A stretch of 64,000 nt of DNA from [Clostridium] scindens (GCF_019597925.1 NZ_CP080442.1:661001-725000), one strand, 5' to 3'; shown: positions 33,950 through 43,644, numbered from the stretch's first letter. Translations and numbers: made by a program. Notes: generated by a model not told the origin, from the sequence alone.

Positions 33950-34525
33950 CTAATTTTCTTCAACAATCCAGGTATTCCTCAGATATTCCGGCATGGCCTC
34001 GTAGAAAAGTCCGGCCAAATCCTCCGGCGTCATATCCTCCGGGGTATTGAGCCATTCCTGCAGAATGCCTACGCATCCGTGGCAGTATAGGCTTATGGTA
34101 TAGCGGTCACGCACGCTAAGCGAAGTCTGGCCCGTGGAAGACAGGTAGCATTTCTCGACGATTCCAAAAGAATAGGAATATAGGAATCCGGAATGAGCAT
34201 TCTGTCCGGATGAGCGGAAGGCACGCCGATAGTACCGGGAATCCTCGGCGATTCCCCTGCACATATGCAGCAGGAATTCCCTCCAGCTGCGGCAGACCCG
34301 CTGGCCGATCAGCCGTTCCGCCAATACCATGGAATTAAAGTTCAAGACATCATACTTGTCATGGAAATATCGGTAGAATGTGGACTTTGAAACACCGCTT
34401 TGATTGATGATCATTTCCACGGTGATTTTTTCAAAGGGCATATGGTTTAGTAATTCATTAAAGGCATCGAAAATGCGTTGCCTTGTATAGGAACTGTGGG
34501 TCATGGCAAACCTCCCGTCAATCAT
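33950..34525 (-). CDS. TetR/AcrR family regulator
   Basis: 191 residues. HTH 'TRQRIFDAFNELLNHMPFEKITVEMIINQSGVSKSTFYRYFHDKYDVLNF'; the C-terminal domain resembles the TetR_C_33-like group found in Lachnospiraceae. It is transcribed away from the sigma-factor/ABC cassette. GGGAGG lies upstream of the likely start. The target is unknown; the divergent cassette is the nearest candidate. Confidence 0.85.
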   Translation of the reverse strand: MIDGRFAMTHSSYTRQRIFDAFNELLNHMPFEKITVEMIINQSGVSKSTFYRYFHDKYDVLNFNSMVLAERLIGQRVCRSWREFLLHMCRGIAEDSRYYRRAFRSSGQNAHSGFLYSYSFGIVEKCYLSSTGQTSLSVRDRYTISLYCHGCVGILQEWLNTPEDMTPEDLAGLFYEAMPEYLRNTWIVEEN

Positions 34526-34652
34526 TCTACGGCAGTAATCTTAAGTAATATTATAAATGATAGGAGTCGGAACTGCAAATAATTATGTGCACAGCCGCAC
34601 ATTTCTGTGCTATGATTCGTTAAATAAAGTGAAAGGAGGGCTTCATACATCC

Positions 34653-35135
34653 ATGGATATAGAAGAACAGTATGATAAAGTGTACCGATACTGCTACCTG
34701 CGGATCCGGCATCAGCAGACGGCAGAAGATATTACGCAGGAAGCCTTCCTACGTTTTTTGGAGGTCCATTCTTACCGGGAGATAGGGAAATGTCTTGCCT
34801 ATCTATACACGATAGCCCGCAACCTGTGCACGGATTATTATCGGAAGAAAAAGGAAATGCCGCTTCCGCAGGACTATGAATTGGCGGGGGAGGATGAGCA
34901 GGATGGCCTGATACAGACGATGGAACTTAGAAAGGCCGTAAAACAGCTTAAGGAAGAGGAACAGGAACTAATCCTGCTTCGGTACGTCAATGACGTGCCA
35001 ATCAATGATATCGGAAGAATCATGGGCATTTCCCGGTTCGCGGTTTACCGCAGATTAAGGATATGCCTGAAGCAGTTAAAAGAAGAGTTGGGAAAGGAGG
35101 GGGATTATGAAGAAAGAGATAAAAGCAGGACTTAA
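34653..35135 (+). CDS. ECF-type RNA polymerase sigma factor
   Basis: About 160 residues. Region 2 'YDKVYRYCYLRIRHQQTAEDITQEAFLRFLE... YLYTIARNLCTDYYRKKK' and region 4 'VKQLKEEEQELILLRYVNDVPINDIGRIMGISRFAVYRRLRICLKQLKEEL'. AAAGGAGGG precedes the ATG at a slightly long spacing of 12 nt. It overlaps the next gene by 29 nt. It probably directs its own operon, whose following genes encode a membrane protein and an ABC transporter. Confidence 0.85.
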   Translation: MDIEEQYDKVYRYCYLRIRHQQTAEDITQEAFLRFLEVHSYREIGKCLAYLYTIARNLCTDYYRKKKEMPLPQDYELAGEDEQDGLIQTMELRKAVKQLKEEEQELILLRYVNDVPINDIGRIMGISRFAVYRRLRICLKQLKEELGKEGDYEERDKSRT

Positions 35136-35811
35136 GGAAATATATGAAGCGCCTCCGTCGCTTAAAAAAGATGAATTCCTTCAGAGGATCGGCGAGCCGG
35201 AACTGACCCATCTCGAATTCCTCAGGATGCAGGTACATTATATCCGCAAAGGGAACTGGCTGATATCAGTAGTCTTTTTTCTGTCAGCGCTGTTTGCGCT
35301 TAGGCAGGCAGAACTTGAAGTGCTGTGGCCCATATCTGCATTTGTCCCGTTTCTGGCGTTGTCTGTGGTAGCGGAGAACAGTCGTTCTTTGAGATATGGG
35401 ATGGAGGAATTGGAACTGTCATCAAGATTTTCTCTAAAGGCTATCGTAATGGCAAGAATGGGCGTGATCGGTTTGGGCAATCTTATGCTGCTTTTGATTC
35501 TGGCAGCCTTTGTTTGGAGGAGGTCTTCGCTTTTGACAGCCGGGGTCTATCTTCTGCTTCCATATCTTTTGGCCACATTTTTGAATCTCATGCTGGTGAG
35601 GAAGGTAAGCGGCAAGGAGAGCATCTACTCTTGCCTTGGAATTACGATTCTGGCGAGCGCTGCCTCTGTATTGCCAGGGGTGATGAACATTTCTATCATG
35701 GGGCTAATGCGCTCCGGCTACTGGGCTGCGCTTCTTGCGGGCGCTGCCATACTTGCGGGGCGTGAAATTAAAAAATTATTACAACAGTCGGAGGAACTGG
35801 TATGGAATTAA
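35107..35811 (+). CDS. Membrane protein of a sigma/ABC cassette, possible anti-sigma factor
   Basis: 234 residues. About 45 soluble N-terminal residues, then about six membrane helices from residue 52 on. It overlaps the sigma-factor gene by 29 nt, the arrangement usual for an anti-sigma factor, and its end overlaps the ABC ATPase by 10 nt. No known anti-sigma motif is seen, so it could equally be a transporter accessory subunit. Confidence 0.6.
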   Translation: MKKEIKAGLKEIYEAPPSLKKDEFLQRIGEPELTHLEFLRMQVHYIRKGNWLISVVFFLSALFALRQAELEVLWPISAFVPFLALSVVAENSRSLRYGMEELELSSRFSLKAIVMARMGVIGLGNLMLLLILAAFVWRRSSLLTAGVYLLLPYLLATFLNLMLVRKVSGKESIYSCLGITILASAASVLPGVMNISIMGLMRSGYWAALLAGAAILAGREIKKLLQQSEELVWN

Positions 35812-36509
35812 TCATTGACCGATTATCGAAACAATATAAGAACAAGATTGCCGTTGACCGGATATCCCTGACGCTTCATCAGGGCGTATATGGACTTCTG
35901 GGAGCAAACGGGGCAGGAAAGACTACGCTGATGCGTATGCTGTGCGGAATTTTACGGCCTACAAGCGGCACGGTCATGTTTGAGAATATGGATGTATCAA
36001 CGGAAGACTACCGCAAGGAACTGGGGTATCTTCCCCAGGATTTTGGATATTATCCTAATTTTACGGGGAGAGATTTCCTGATGTACATGGCGGTGCTGAA
36101 GGGAATGACGAAAAGCCGCGCCCAAAAGCGATGCGCAAAGCTGCTGGATGAGGTGGGATTAAAAGAAATGGGAGATAAGAAGATTAAGACTTATTCCGGG
36201 GGCATGAAGCAGAGACTGGGAATTGCCCAGGCTCTTCTAAGCCACCCAAGGATATTGATCTTAGACGAGCCCACCGCCGGGCTGGACCCAAAAGAGAGGG
36301 TGCGCTTCCGGGATATGATCGCAGCGTTGGGAAAAGAAAGCATCGTGATTCTCTCCACCCACATTGTATCTGATATTGAACATATCGCTGACCGGATATT
36401 GCTGATGAAGGACGGACAGATTATTTTCAATGGAACACAGGAGGAGATCGGAGAAGATTTAGAAGAGTTCTATTTGAAGCAGTTTGAGGAGGTGGGAGAA
36501 CATGCGTAG
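35802..36509 (+). CDS. ABC transporter ATP-binding protein
   Basis: 235 residues. Walker A 'GANGAGKTT', Q-loop 'LGYLPQDFGYYPNF', signature 'YSGGMKQRLGIAQ', Walker B 'ILILDEPTAGLDPKER' and H-loop 'STHIVSDIE'. It resembles ATPases of ABC-2 type exporters linked to sigma/anti-sigma cassettes. It partners the permease encoded next, overlapping by 8 nt. Confidence 0.92.
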   Translation: MELIIDRLSKQYKNKIAVDRISLTLHQGVYGLLGANGAGKTTLMRMLCGILRPTSGTVMFENMDVSTEDYRKELGYLPQDFGYYPNFTGRDFLMYMAVLKGMTKSRAQKRCAKLLDEVGLKEMGDKKIKTYSGGMKQRLGIAQALLSHPRILILDEPTAGLDPKERVRFRDMIAALGKESIVILSTHIVSDIEHIADRILLMKDGQIIFNGTQEEIGEDLEEFYLKQFEEVGEHA

Positions 36510-37641
36510 TTTCTGGTTGCTGACTGGTTTTGAGTATAAGAAATTATTTCAGCGTAAGATCGTATGGATAACACTTGCAGTTATGATTGCAGCCTGCATC
36601 CTTCTGTCCTGCATTTCCTACATGGCTACCGGTTATACCATTGATGGGGAACCTGTTAATGGATATGATCTGAAGAAAAAACATGTCGCCCAGGACAAGG
36701 AAGCCAGTGGAACCAGGCTTGATGGGAAGACGCTCAAAAATATGGAGGAGTCCCCGTCAGATATTCCCGGCGGGCTATTCAACATGGTGTACTATATCAC
36801 TGGCGGATGGGAAGTTGATGGCCTAAAGGAACAAGAACTATACCAGATCCGTGAGAACAATATAGAGGCAAATTGGGAGAGCGCCAGGCTTTCCAAGGGA
36901 GAAAAAAAGTATATGGCAGAGCAGGAAGAGAAGATTGAAAAGCCTCTGACATATGAATATTCAGACGGATACCAGGAGGCAGGCACGCAGATGGTATTTG
37001 TCGGGCTGCTGCAGACGCTTCTGATTGCCATCTGCATTCCATCCATATTCGCGGAGGAACATATAAGAAAGACGGATCAGTTGAACTTATGCACGAATAT
37101 GGGGAAGAAGACGCTGTATCTGGCCAAGATTGCGGTAGGCATTTCCTTTTCGCTGGCGGCCACGGTGATTCTGGCTCTGGCAATAACAATCTCTACATTT
37201 TTGATAAATGGATTGGAAGGATTTGATGCTCCGATTCAGTCTTTTGCCCCGCTGGAGTCATGGGCGATGACAGCTGGAGTACGATTGCTGATCATGATGG
37301 CGATGGGGCTTCTGGCAGCGATCCTGCATAGCGCGGCCGGAATGCTGATGTCTGAGAAAGCAAGGGGCAATGTAGCGCCGATGGCGGTGATGGTAGGATT
37401 TATGCTGGTATCCCTCTTTGTAACCGTACCGGATCAGTACCGAGCGCTTGCGCAGGCCTGGGATTTGGTTCCGGGCAATGTCCTCTCCGCGACAGGCCCA
37501 TTCGGCGTGAGGCTGTTCCAGATATTCGGAAGATATCTGGCTGCCTGGCAGGTGGTGCCGTTTGTCTATCTTGCGGTCGCGGCAGCATGCATCGTACTGG
37601 GTGGCCGCTTATATAAAAACTACCAGGTGAGCGGCAGATAA
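36502..37641 (+). CDS. ABC-2 type transporter permease
   Basis: About 379 residues. One membrane helix at residues ~20-42, a large extracytoplasmic domain (~45-175), then five or so helices. This is the topology of ABC-2 exporters for peptides or antibiotics. The start at MRSFWLLTG follows GGAGGTGGGAG; a start six codons earlier is possible. It is last in the cassette and followed by a strong hairpin. Confidence 0.8.
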   Translation: MRSFWLLTGFEYKKLFQRKIVWITLAVMIAACILLSCISYMATGYTIDGEPVNGYDLKKKHVAQDKEASGTRLDGKTLKNMEESPSDIPGGLFNMVYYITGGWEVDGLKEQELYQIRENNIEANWESARLSKGEKKYMAEQEEKIEKPLTYEYSDGYQEAGTQMVFVGLLQTLLIAICIPSIFAEEHIRKTDQLNLCTNMGKKTLYLAKIAVGISFSLAATVILALAITISTFLINGLEGFDAPIQSFAPLESWAMTAGVRLLIMMAMGLLAAILHSAAGMLMSEKARGNVAPMAVMVGFMLVSLFVTVPDQYRALAQAWDLVPGNVLSATGPFGVRLFQIFGRYLAAWQVVPFVYLAVAAACIVLGGRLYKNYQVSGR

Positions 37642-37661
37642 GTATATTTGCTCATATGATT

Positions 37662-37694
37662 CGGGGATTCTGCATCTTGCAGAATCCCCGTTTG
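37662..37694 (+). terminator. Terminator of the sigma/ABC cassette
   Basis: CGGGGATTCTGCA and TGCAGAATCCCCG form a perfect 13-bp stem (37662-37674, 37678-37690) with a TCT loop, then TTT. The rest of 37695-37890 has no evident gene. Confidence 0.8.
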
Positions 37695-37890
37695 GTATTG
37701 AAGAACCAAAGAAATTATGGTAGCATAAAAACCAAATCAGACATTCTTTTTTATTCTATGGCAGATCGCCGATTAATCCAATGTTATGATTTCAATCCAA
37801 TGATGTCAGGAGGGATGCGCTTGCGTGTGATTTTTTGACTTTTTATCTGTTAAGAGACTTTTGCTTGTGATAAGATGAAAGGAGAAACCT

Positions 37891-38727
37891 ATGGACAAAA
37901 AACAAAACTTAATACCATTGCAAGAGTTGAACCTTACCAGCCGCTTCCTGTTCGACGAGGTGCTGGAGGATCCCCAGATCCATCAGGACGTCCTGGGCAT
38001 TATATTCCAGAGGGACATCCCGCTGCTTGAGAAGAATGAGACGGAGAAGGAACTCCGGGTATCGCCGCTTCTGCGCTCCATCCGGATGGACGTATTCTCC
38101 ATGGATGAGGAGAAGGCCGTCTATAACACGGAGATGCAGCAGAAGAGAAGGGCGGATCTGGCGAAGCGCAGCAGATATTACCAGTCCCTGGTGGATGCCG
38201 GGCTTCTGGAGCCAGGCGTGCCAGATTACAATCGGCTGAACACGTCGTATATTATAATGATCATGCCTTTTGACCTGTTCGGGTATAAGAAGTATGTATA
38301 TACGTTTCGAGCCAGATGCGAGGAGGAGCCGGAGTGCCTGCTGGAGGATGGTGCGACGCGGATCTTCCTGAATACCCGGGGAGAAAACGATGACGAGGTG
38401 CCCCGGGAACTGGCAGAGTTCCTGCATTATCTGGAGGAAACCACGGATGAGAGGGCGGCAAGCACGGACAGCCAGCGGATCAAGCGGATCCATAGGCGGG
38501 TGCGTAAGGTTAGGCTCAGCGAGGAAGTCGGGGTGAAGTATATGCAGGCTTGGGAAGAGAGATATTATGAAAGGGAAGAAGGAAAGGAAGAAGGAGCGCA
38601 TAATAAATTAAGGGAACTGGCGGCAAAGAAATATCGCAAGGGGATGTCTGTGAAGGAGATTGCAGAATTGCTTGAAGAGAGTGAAACGACGGTTCAAGAA
38701 CTGCTTAAGGAGTCAGAGATGAGATGA
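37891..38727 (+). CDS. Rpn family nuclease / putative transposase (PD-(D/E)XK)
   Basis: 278 residues. N-terminal 'DEVLEDPQIHQDVLGIIFQRDIP' and the catalytic strands 'IRMDVFSMDEEKAVYNTEMQ' (D...E-x-Q, PD-(D/E)XK type) around residues 68-90 identify the Rpn family. 'RYYQSLVDAGLLEPGVPDYNRLNTSYIIMIMPFDLFG' continues the typical fold. The C-terminal helical tail ends with a short HTH-like 'GMSVKEIAELLEESETTVQEL'. GAAAGGAG precedes the ATG. It differs strongly from the member at 2.9 kb, so they are not recent duplicates. Confidence 0.82.
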   Translation: MDKKQNLIPLQELNLTSRFLFDEVLEDPQIHQDVLGIIFQRDIPLLEKNETEKELRVSPLLRSIRMDVFSMDEEKAVYNTEMQQKRRADLAKRSRYYQSLVDAGLLEPGVPDYNRLNTSYIIMIMPFDLFGYKKYVYTFRARCEEEPECLLEDGATRIFLNTRGENDDEVPRELAEFLHYLEETTDERAASTDSQRIKRIHRRVRKVRLSEEVGVKYMQAWEERYYEREEGKEEGAHNKLRELAAKKYRKGMSVKEIAELLEESETTVQELLKESEMR

Positions 38728-38816
38728 TCTAATTTCAAGAATGTCATATTGTGGTAGAGAACTGGGGCAGTATGAGTTATAATGGACTCAACAGTAGTTT
38801 TCAGGAGGGAAAGTCA

Positions 38817-39920
38817 ATGGAAAAATCAAAAGTATATTATACGAATATGAAGGCAACGTTCCAGGAGAATCTTCCGCAGAAGTTAAAGCGCCTGATCAAG
38901 ACAGCAGGAATTGGGGAGATTGACTTTGAAAATAAGTACACCGCAATCAAGATGCACTTTGGGGAGCCTGGCAACCTGGCATTCTTACGGCCGAACTATG
39001 CGGCCGTAGTAGTGAATACTGTGAAGGAACTAGGTGGCAGGCCATTTCTTACAGACTGTAATACGCTGTATGTCGGTGGCAGGAAGAATGCGCTGGATCA
39101 TCTGGATTCCGCGTATCAGAATGGATTCTCGCCATTCTCTACCGGATGCCACGTCCTGATCGCGGATGGATTGAAGGGAACCGATGAAGTAGAGGTGCCG
39201 ATAGAAGGAGAATATGTAAGAAATGCCAAGATCGGACGTGCTGTTATGGATGCCGACATATTCATTACGCTGAGCCATTTTAAAGGACATGAGTCTACCG
39301 GATTTGGAGGCGCGCTTAAGAATATTGGCATGGGATGCGGATCCCGGGCGGGAAAGATGGAAATGCACAGCGCAGGCAAGCCTTACGTTGAGGTCGAGAA
39401 TTGTATCGGGTGCGGCAACTGTATCCGGGTGTGTGCCCATGATGCGCCGAAGATTACAGATAGGAAAGCCTTTATTGACCATGACAAATGTGTAGGCTGC
39501 GGCAGATGCATCGGCGTCTGTCCGAAGGACGCAGTCTGTCCTCCGAACGACGAGTCCAACGATATTCTGAATAAGAAGATTGCCGAATACAGCCTTGCAG
39601 TTGTGAAGGGAAGGCCTCATTTCCATATCAGCCTAGTGATCGACGTATCACCGAACTGTGACTGCCATTCAGAAAACGATATCCCAATCGTTCCAGATGT
39701 GGGAATGTTTGCGTCCTTTGATCCGGTGGCGCTGGATCGGGCTTGTGCGGATGCGGTCAACAGGCAGCCTGTGATGGCTGGAAGCCAGCTGGATGACATG
39801 CCGCATACACATCATGACCATTTCATCAATTCTGCCCCGGAAACTAACTGGAAGGTGTGCCTGGAGCATGCCGAAAAGATCGGGCTGGGGACACAGGAAT
39901 ATGAATTAGTGGAAATCTAA
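38817..39920 (+). CDS. DUF362 domain 4Fe-4S protein
   Basis: About 367 residues. The DUF362 domain (residues ~1-190, with 'IKMHFGEPGNLAFLRPNYAAVVV' and 'ITLSHFKGHESTGFGGALKNIGMGCGSRAGK') is followed by two ferredoxin [4Fe-4S] motifs, 'CIGCGNCIRVC' and 'CVGCGRCIGVC', and a second part of DUF362 ('VGMFASFDPVALDRACADAV'). It acts in the cytoplasm as a redox protein of unknown partner. The start follows AGGAGGG by about 7 nt. Monocistronic. Confidence 0.88.
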   Translation: MEKSKVYYTNMKATFQENLPQKLKRLIKTAGIGEIDFENKYTAIKMHFGEPGNLAFLRPNYAAVVVNTVKELGGRPFLTDCNTLYVGGRKNALDHLDSAYQNGFSPFSTGCHVLIADGLKGTDEVEVPIEGEYVRNAKIGRAVMDADIFITLSHFKGHESTGFGGALKNIGMGCGSRAGKMEMHSAGKPYVEVENCIGCGNCIRVCAHDAPKITDRKAFIDHDKCVGCGRCIGVCPKDAVCPPNDESNDILNKKIAEYSLAVVKGRPHFHISLVIDVSPNCDCHSENDIPIVPDVGMFASFDPVALDRACADAVNRQPVMAGSQLDDMPHTHHDHFINSAPETNWKVCLEHAEKIGLGTQEYELVEI

Positions 39921-39962
39921 TTGGGAATTCATATCTCGTTATATTTTACATACCGCTATAAT

Positions 39963-40024
39963 AGAAGCCGGGCCTATCAGGCACGAAATCCTTCGGGATT
40001 TTGCACCTGATAGGCCCGGCTTCT
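39963..40024. repeat. Long imperfectly symmetric hairpin with a perfect 19-bp outer stem
   Basis: AGAAGCCGGGCCTATCAGG (39963-39981) and its exact complement (40006-40024) surround an inner AAATCC-TTCG-GGATTT hairpin. There is no T-run, so it is not an ordinary terminator. It may be a REP-like palindromic element or a transcript-end structure for the DUF362 gene. The remainder of 39921-40152 contains no gene that I can support. Confidence 0.7.
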
Positions 40025-40152
40025 ACATTGGGCGCTGTCTTCAGCAGCAAAGAGGTCCAGAATAACTTAAGATAAATGAAAGATTTTTTGTGGGAGGAGT
40101 ATGGTATTATGGAGAGGATAGAGAATTTGACTTATGTTAGGGGCGTGGAAAG

Positions 40153-40848
40153 ATGAGGATATTATTGGTGGAAGATGACAGGGAGATCAGCGAGATGCTG
40201 GAGGAATTTCTGATACAGGAGGCATTTGAAGTGGTCCCGGCTTTTGATGGGCTGGAGGCATGTGAGAAGTTTGAAGACGGGGAATTCGACCTGGTTCTTC
40301 TGGATCTGATGATTCCGAAGATGAGCGGGATGGATGTGATGAAGACAATCCGGGAGAAGAGCGTGGTGCCGATCCTTATCGTATCAGCGAAGGACAGCCT
40401 TCTGGATAAGTCCCTGGGGCTGGAACTGGGGGCGGATGACTATATAACCAAGCCATTTGTGATGGCTGAGGTGCTGGCGAGGATCAAGGCAAATCTTCGA
40501 AGGACGAACCAGTATGCGGCGGGCAGCAGTCGGAAGCAGGAAGAGCCGGCGACCTTGTCTTGCGGGGACATCCAGCTGAATCCAGCTGATTTCACGGTGC
40601 GAAAAAGGGGAAAAAAGATTGACCTGACCGCAAAGGAGTTTGAGATATTGAGACTGCTGATGCAAAATCCCAAGAAAGTGTATACCAAGGAGCAGATTTA
40701 TTCGCTGGTTTGGGAAGATGCTTATCTTGGCGATGAAAATGCGGTGAATGTACATATCAGCAGGCTGCGCAATAAGATTGAGGATGATGCCCGCAACCCG
40801 GAATATATCATTACGGTGTGGGGATTCGGGTATCGGATTGGAGGGTAA
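40153..40848 (+). CDS. OmpR-family response regulator
   Basis: 231 residues. Receiver domain with phosphoacceptor D51 ('LVLLDLMIPKMSG') and K near 101; winged-helix effector domain ending 'EYIITVWGFGYRIGG'. It sits 2 nt before its sensor kinase gene and upstream of an ABC transporter, a layout typical of antimicrobial-peptide or bacitracin resistance modules. Confidence 0.93.
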   Translation: MRILLVEDDREISEMLEEFLIQEAFEVVPAFDGLEACEKFEDGEFDLVLLDLMIPKMSGMDVMKTIREKSVVPILIVSAKDSLLDKSLGLELGADDYITKPFVMAEVLARIKANLRRTNQYAAGSSRKQEEPATLSCGDIQLNPADFTVRKRGKKIDLTAKEFEILRLLMQNPKKVYTKEQIYSLVWEDAYLGDENAVNVHISRLRNKIEDDARNPEYIITVWGFGYRIGG

Positions 40849-40850
40849 GG

Positions 40851-41792
40851 ATGAATGGAATGATCATAGGGATTCTGGCTGCCATCTGTATTCTATTGGC
40901 AGCGGTATCTGTCAGGGAAAACAGGAAATATAAGGCTTTAGAAGATAATGTAAAGAAAGTGGCAAGCCAGATGGAACGGATCCTGGATGAGGATACGGAT
41001 GAAAAGGTGATGGAATTTACCGGGAGCCGGGAAGTGGCAGGACTGATCATGCAGGCAAACCGAATGCTTAACGACCGGCAGAGGATGAAGGCAGAGTATA
41101 AAAGGGCGGGCATAGAAGCAAAGAGGATGCTATCTAATATTTCCCATGATATCAAGACTCCGCTTACCGTAATCCTTGGCTATCTTGAGATATTGATCAT
41201 GAATGGGGCAGGCGAGACGGCGACGCTTTTAAAGATACAGAAGAAGGCCAGCCAGCTGATGGAACTGGTTGAAGAATTCTTTACGCTATCTAAGATAGAG
41301 GCTGGCGATATGGATCTTGGACTGTCCAAGATATCGCTGAGCGAGATCTGCCGGCAGAGTATTGCCGATTTCTACAGCATATTGACCGAGCGGGGCACGC
41401 AGGTGGAGATTGAGATTCCAGAGAGAGACATCTATGTATATGGAAATGAGGATGCCATCCGTAGAATCCTGTTTAATCTGATTACCAATGCCATCCGCTA
41501 TGGGTTAGACGGGAAATATCTTGGCATTTTCCTGATCCCGGGAGAAGAAGAGGTGGAAATACGCGTCAGGGACAAAGGAAAGGGGATTGATAAAGAAAAC
41601 GCCGCGCATGTGTTTGACCGCCTGTATACGATGGAGGACTCCAGAAATAAGGAAATGCACGGGAATGGCCTGGGACTTTCCATAGCCAGGACGCTGGCGG
41701 GAAGAATGGGAGGGGATATTACCCTTGATAGCGTTCCGGGACAGGAGACGGTATTTACATTGAAAATGAAAAGACATCATTATCTCCAGTAA
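40851..41792 (+). CDS. Sensor histidine kinase
   Basis: 313 residues. One short N-terminal membrane helix (~3-20), a linker, HisKA box 'MLSNISHDIKTPLTV' with H99, and HATPase motifs 'NLITNAIRYG', 'VRDKGKGI', 'GNGLGLSIA'. Almost no extracytoplasmic part, so it probably senses through the membrane or through the ABC partner. Start ATG follows GGAGGGTAAGG. Confidence 0.92.
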   Translation: MNGMIIGILAAICILLAAVSVRENRKYKALEDNVKKVASQMERILDEDTDEKVMEFTGSREVAGLIMQANRMLNDRQRMKAEYKRAGIEAKRMLSNISHDIKTPLTVILGYLEILIMNGAGETATLLKIQKKASQLMELVEEFFTLSKIEAGDMDLGLSKISLSEICRQSIADFYSILTERGTQVEIEIPERDIYVYGNEDAIRRILFNLITNAIRYGLDGKYLGIFLIPGEEEVEIRVRDKGKGIDKENAAHVFDRLYTMEDSRNKEMHGNGLGLSIARTLAGRMGGDITLDSVPGQETVFTLKMKRHHYLQ

Positions 41793-41887
41793 GACCTGCC
41801 GAAAGAATTTCGTAAGAATTGGTCAAGAGTTTTGAAAAAAGAATCCGGTATGATAGACCTATAAAGAAAACGAAAGGAAGAAGAGAC

Positions 41888-42796
41888 ATGACATACGCAT
41901 TAGAAACACATAATCTGACAAAGAACCTCTCAGGCAGGGATATCGTATCGGATGTAAATATCAGAGTGAAAAAGGGGGAGATCTATGGATTCCTTGGCCC
42001 TAATGGAGCGGGGAAGACGTCGATCATGAAGATGATCACGAATCTGTGGAAGCCGACATCCGGGTATATTACCGTGATGGGGAAGCCGCTGAATGACAAT
42101 TCTTATGACATCCTTAAGAGGATGGGAAGCATGATCGAGTATCCCACATTCTACGACGGGCTGACCGGGAAGGAAAATCTCAAGCTGCACTGCGAATATA
42201 TGGGCTATTACAGCCCTAACTGTATTGCCGATACATTGAATATGCTGGGCCTGGCCGGAGCGGAAGACAAGAAGGTGCGCAATTACTCCCTGGGCATGAA
42301 GCAGAGACTGGGAATCGCAAGGGCCGTCCTGGCAAAGCCGGAACTTCTGATCCTGGATGAGCCAACCAATGGCCTGGATCCACTGGGAATGAAACAGATC
42401 AGGGATCTGCTTCGGATGCTGTGCGAAGAATATGGCATTACGATTCTTATATCCAGCCATCTACTGTCAGAGATTGAGAATGTCGCCCATACGATCGGGA
42501 TCATGAATCACGGCAAACTGCTTCAGGAAATCTCCATGGATGCCATTACGGACCAGAACTTTGCCTATATCGAACTTTTGGTTTCTGATGTGAAAAAGGC
42601 TGCCTATGTGTTGGATGAAAAGCTTGGCATCAATAACTTTAAGATTATTGATATCAATGTAATCAGAATCTATGACGTCAGCATATCCGTGGAAAGAGTC
42701 TCAAAGGTACTGGCGGAGAACAACGTAGGAATCGAAGGCGTAACCAAGAAGCAGGACACCTTGGAAGATTATTTCCTGAAGCTTACAAGGGAATAG
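41888..42796 (+). CDS. ABC transporter ATP-binding protein (BcrA-like)
   Basis: 302 residues. Walker A 'GPNGAGKTS', signature 'YSLGMKQRLGIAR', Walker B 'LLILDEPTNGLDPLG', H-loop 'SSHLLSE', followed by the ~80-residue C-terminal extension found in bacitracin/lantibiotic immunity ATPases. The start follows GGAAGAAGAG; a longer reading begins in the promoter region. It probably pairs with the permease 18 nt downstream and is controlled by the adjacent two-component system. Confidence 0.9.
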   Translation: MTYALETHNLTKNLSGRDIVSDVNIRVKKGEIYGFLGPNGAGKTSIMKMITNLWKPTSGYITVMGKPLNDNSYDILKRMGSMIEYPTFYDGLTGKENLKLHCEYMGYYSPNCIADTLNMLGLAGAEDKKVRNYSLGMKQRLGIARAVLAKPELLILDEPTNGLDPLGMKQIRDLLRMLCEEYGITILISSHLLSEIENVAHTIGIMNHGKLLQEISMDAITDQNFAYIELLVSDVKKAAYVLDEKLGINNFKIIDINVIRIYDVSISVERVSKVLAENNVGIEGVTKKQDTLEDYFLKLTRE

Positions 42797-42814
42797 GGAT
42801 TAGGAGGAATCAAA

Positions 42815-43525
42815 ATGGGAAAATTAATCAAGCTTGAGTGGGAAAAATATGAGATAGGAAAATATATACGCAATGCGGCAATTCTGATCGTGCTTCTGGT
42901 GATCTTTAACTATGCCATGACATTTCTGGGGATCGCCAATGACCCGGATACAGGAGTGCCGGATATGGCAATCTCCAATATGGGGGTATCTACCAACGTA
43001 GAACTGCTTACAGACATAACGTTCCTGATATTTGCGGCAGCCATGCACGCCACATTTATCATCGGGGCATATAAGAATAAGACCATGAACCTGATGTTTC
43101 TTTATCCGTTAAACAGGAAGAAGATTATGGCGGCGAAGATGCTGGCAGTCTGCATTTTCTGCTTCGCAGGCATCGTGATAGCAAAATTAGCCTGCTATGG
43201 AGTCAGCAATCTGGGCTTCATGATGGGTCAGAAGGCATCCTTTCCGATGGATTACAATATGCTAAGCGTCTCCTTCTATATCCAGCTGCTTATAAGGTCT
43301 GCTGCCACCATCAGCATCAGCCTGCTGGCGCTTTTGAGCGGAATGATAGCAAAATCATCCAAGGTCACAGTCATATCATCCTTCTTATTGATCATCCTGA
43401 TGCAGGGAAACGTTGGCGGCGCCACGTTAAAAGACAATTTGGCGGTGCCGATCGTACTTCTGGCGATATCCGTGCTGGCTGCCATACTGATGGTACAGAG
43501 GGTGGAGAAGAAAGACGTGATGTGA
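42815..43525 (+). CDS. ABC-2 type permease (bacitracin/lantibiotic immunity type)
   Basis: 236 residues with about six membrane helices. It has 'LKLEWEKYEIGKYIRNA'-like N-terminus and 'YKNKTMNLMFLYPLNRKKIMAAKM', reminiscent of BcrB/NukE-type permeases of small immunity exporters. GGAGGA lies before the ATG. Terminal gene of the RR-HK-ABC module. Confidence 0.82.
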   Translation: MGKLIKLEWEKYEIGKYIRNAAILIVLLVIFNYAMTFLGIANDPDTGVPDMAISNMGVSTNVELLTDITFLIFAAAMHATFIIGAYKNKTMNLMFLYPLNRKKIMAAKMLAVCIFCFAGIVIAKLACYGVSNLGFMMGQKASFPMDYNMLSVSFYIQLLIRSAATISISLLALLSGMIAKSSKVTVISSFLLIILMQGNVGGATLKDNLAVPIVLLAISVLAAILMVQRVEKKDVM

Positions 43526-43568
43526 TTTATCAAGAAATAGTGATTCGTCATGTATGAGAAAAATGGTC

Positions 43569-43624
43569 TTGACAGAGCAAAGCAAAATTAGTATTATATA
43601 ACAGTGATATATAACGGTGTTATA
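43569..43624 (+). promoter_or_regulatory. Promoter and repeat operator of the TetR gene
   Basis: TTGACA (43569-43574), 17-nt spacer, TATTAT (43592-43597). TATAACA (43597-43603) and TGTTATA (43618-43624) are inverted repeats straddling the start site, with an additional direct repeat ATATAAC-(A/G)-GTG. Likely bound by the TetR protein encoded just below. Confidence 0.7.
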
Positions 43625-43644
43625 GATAGAAGGAGAAGGCAAAA

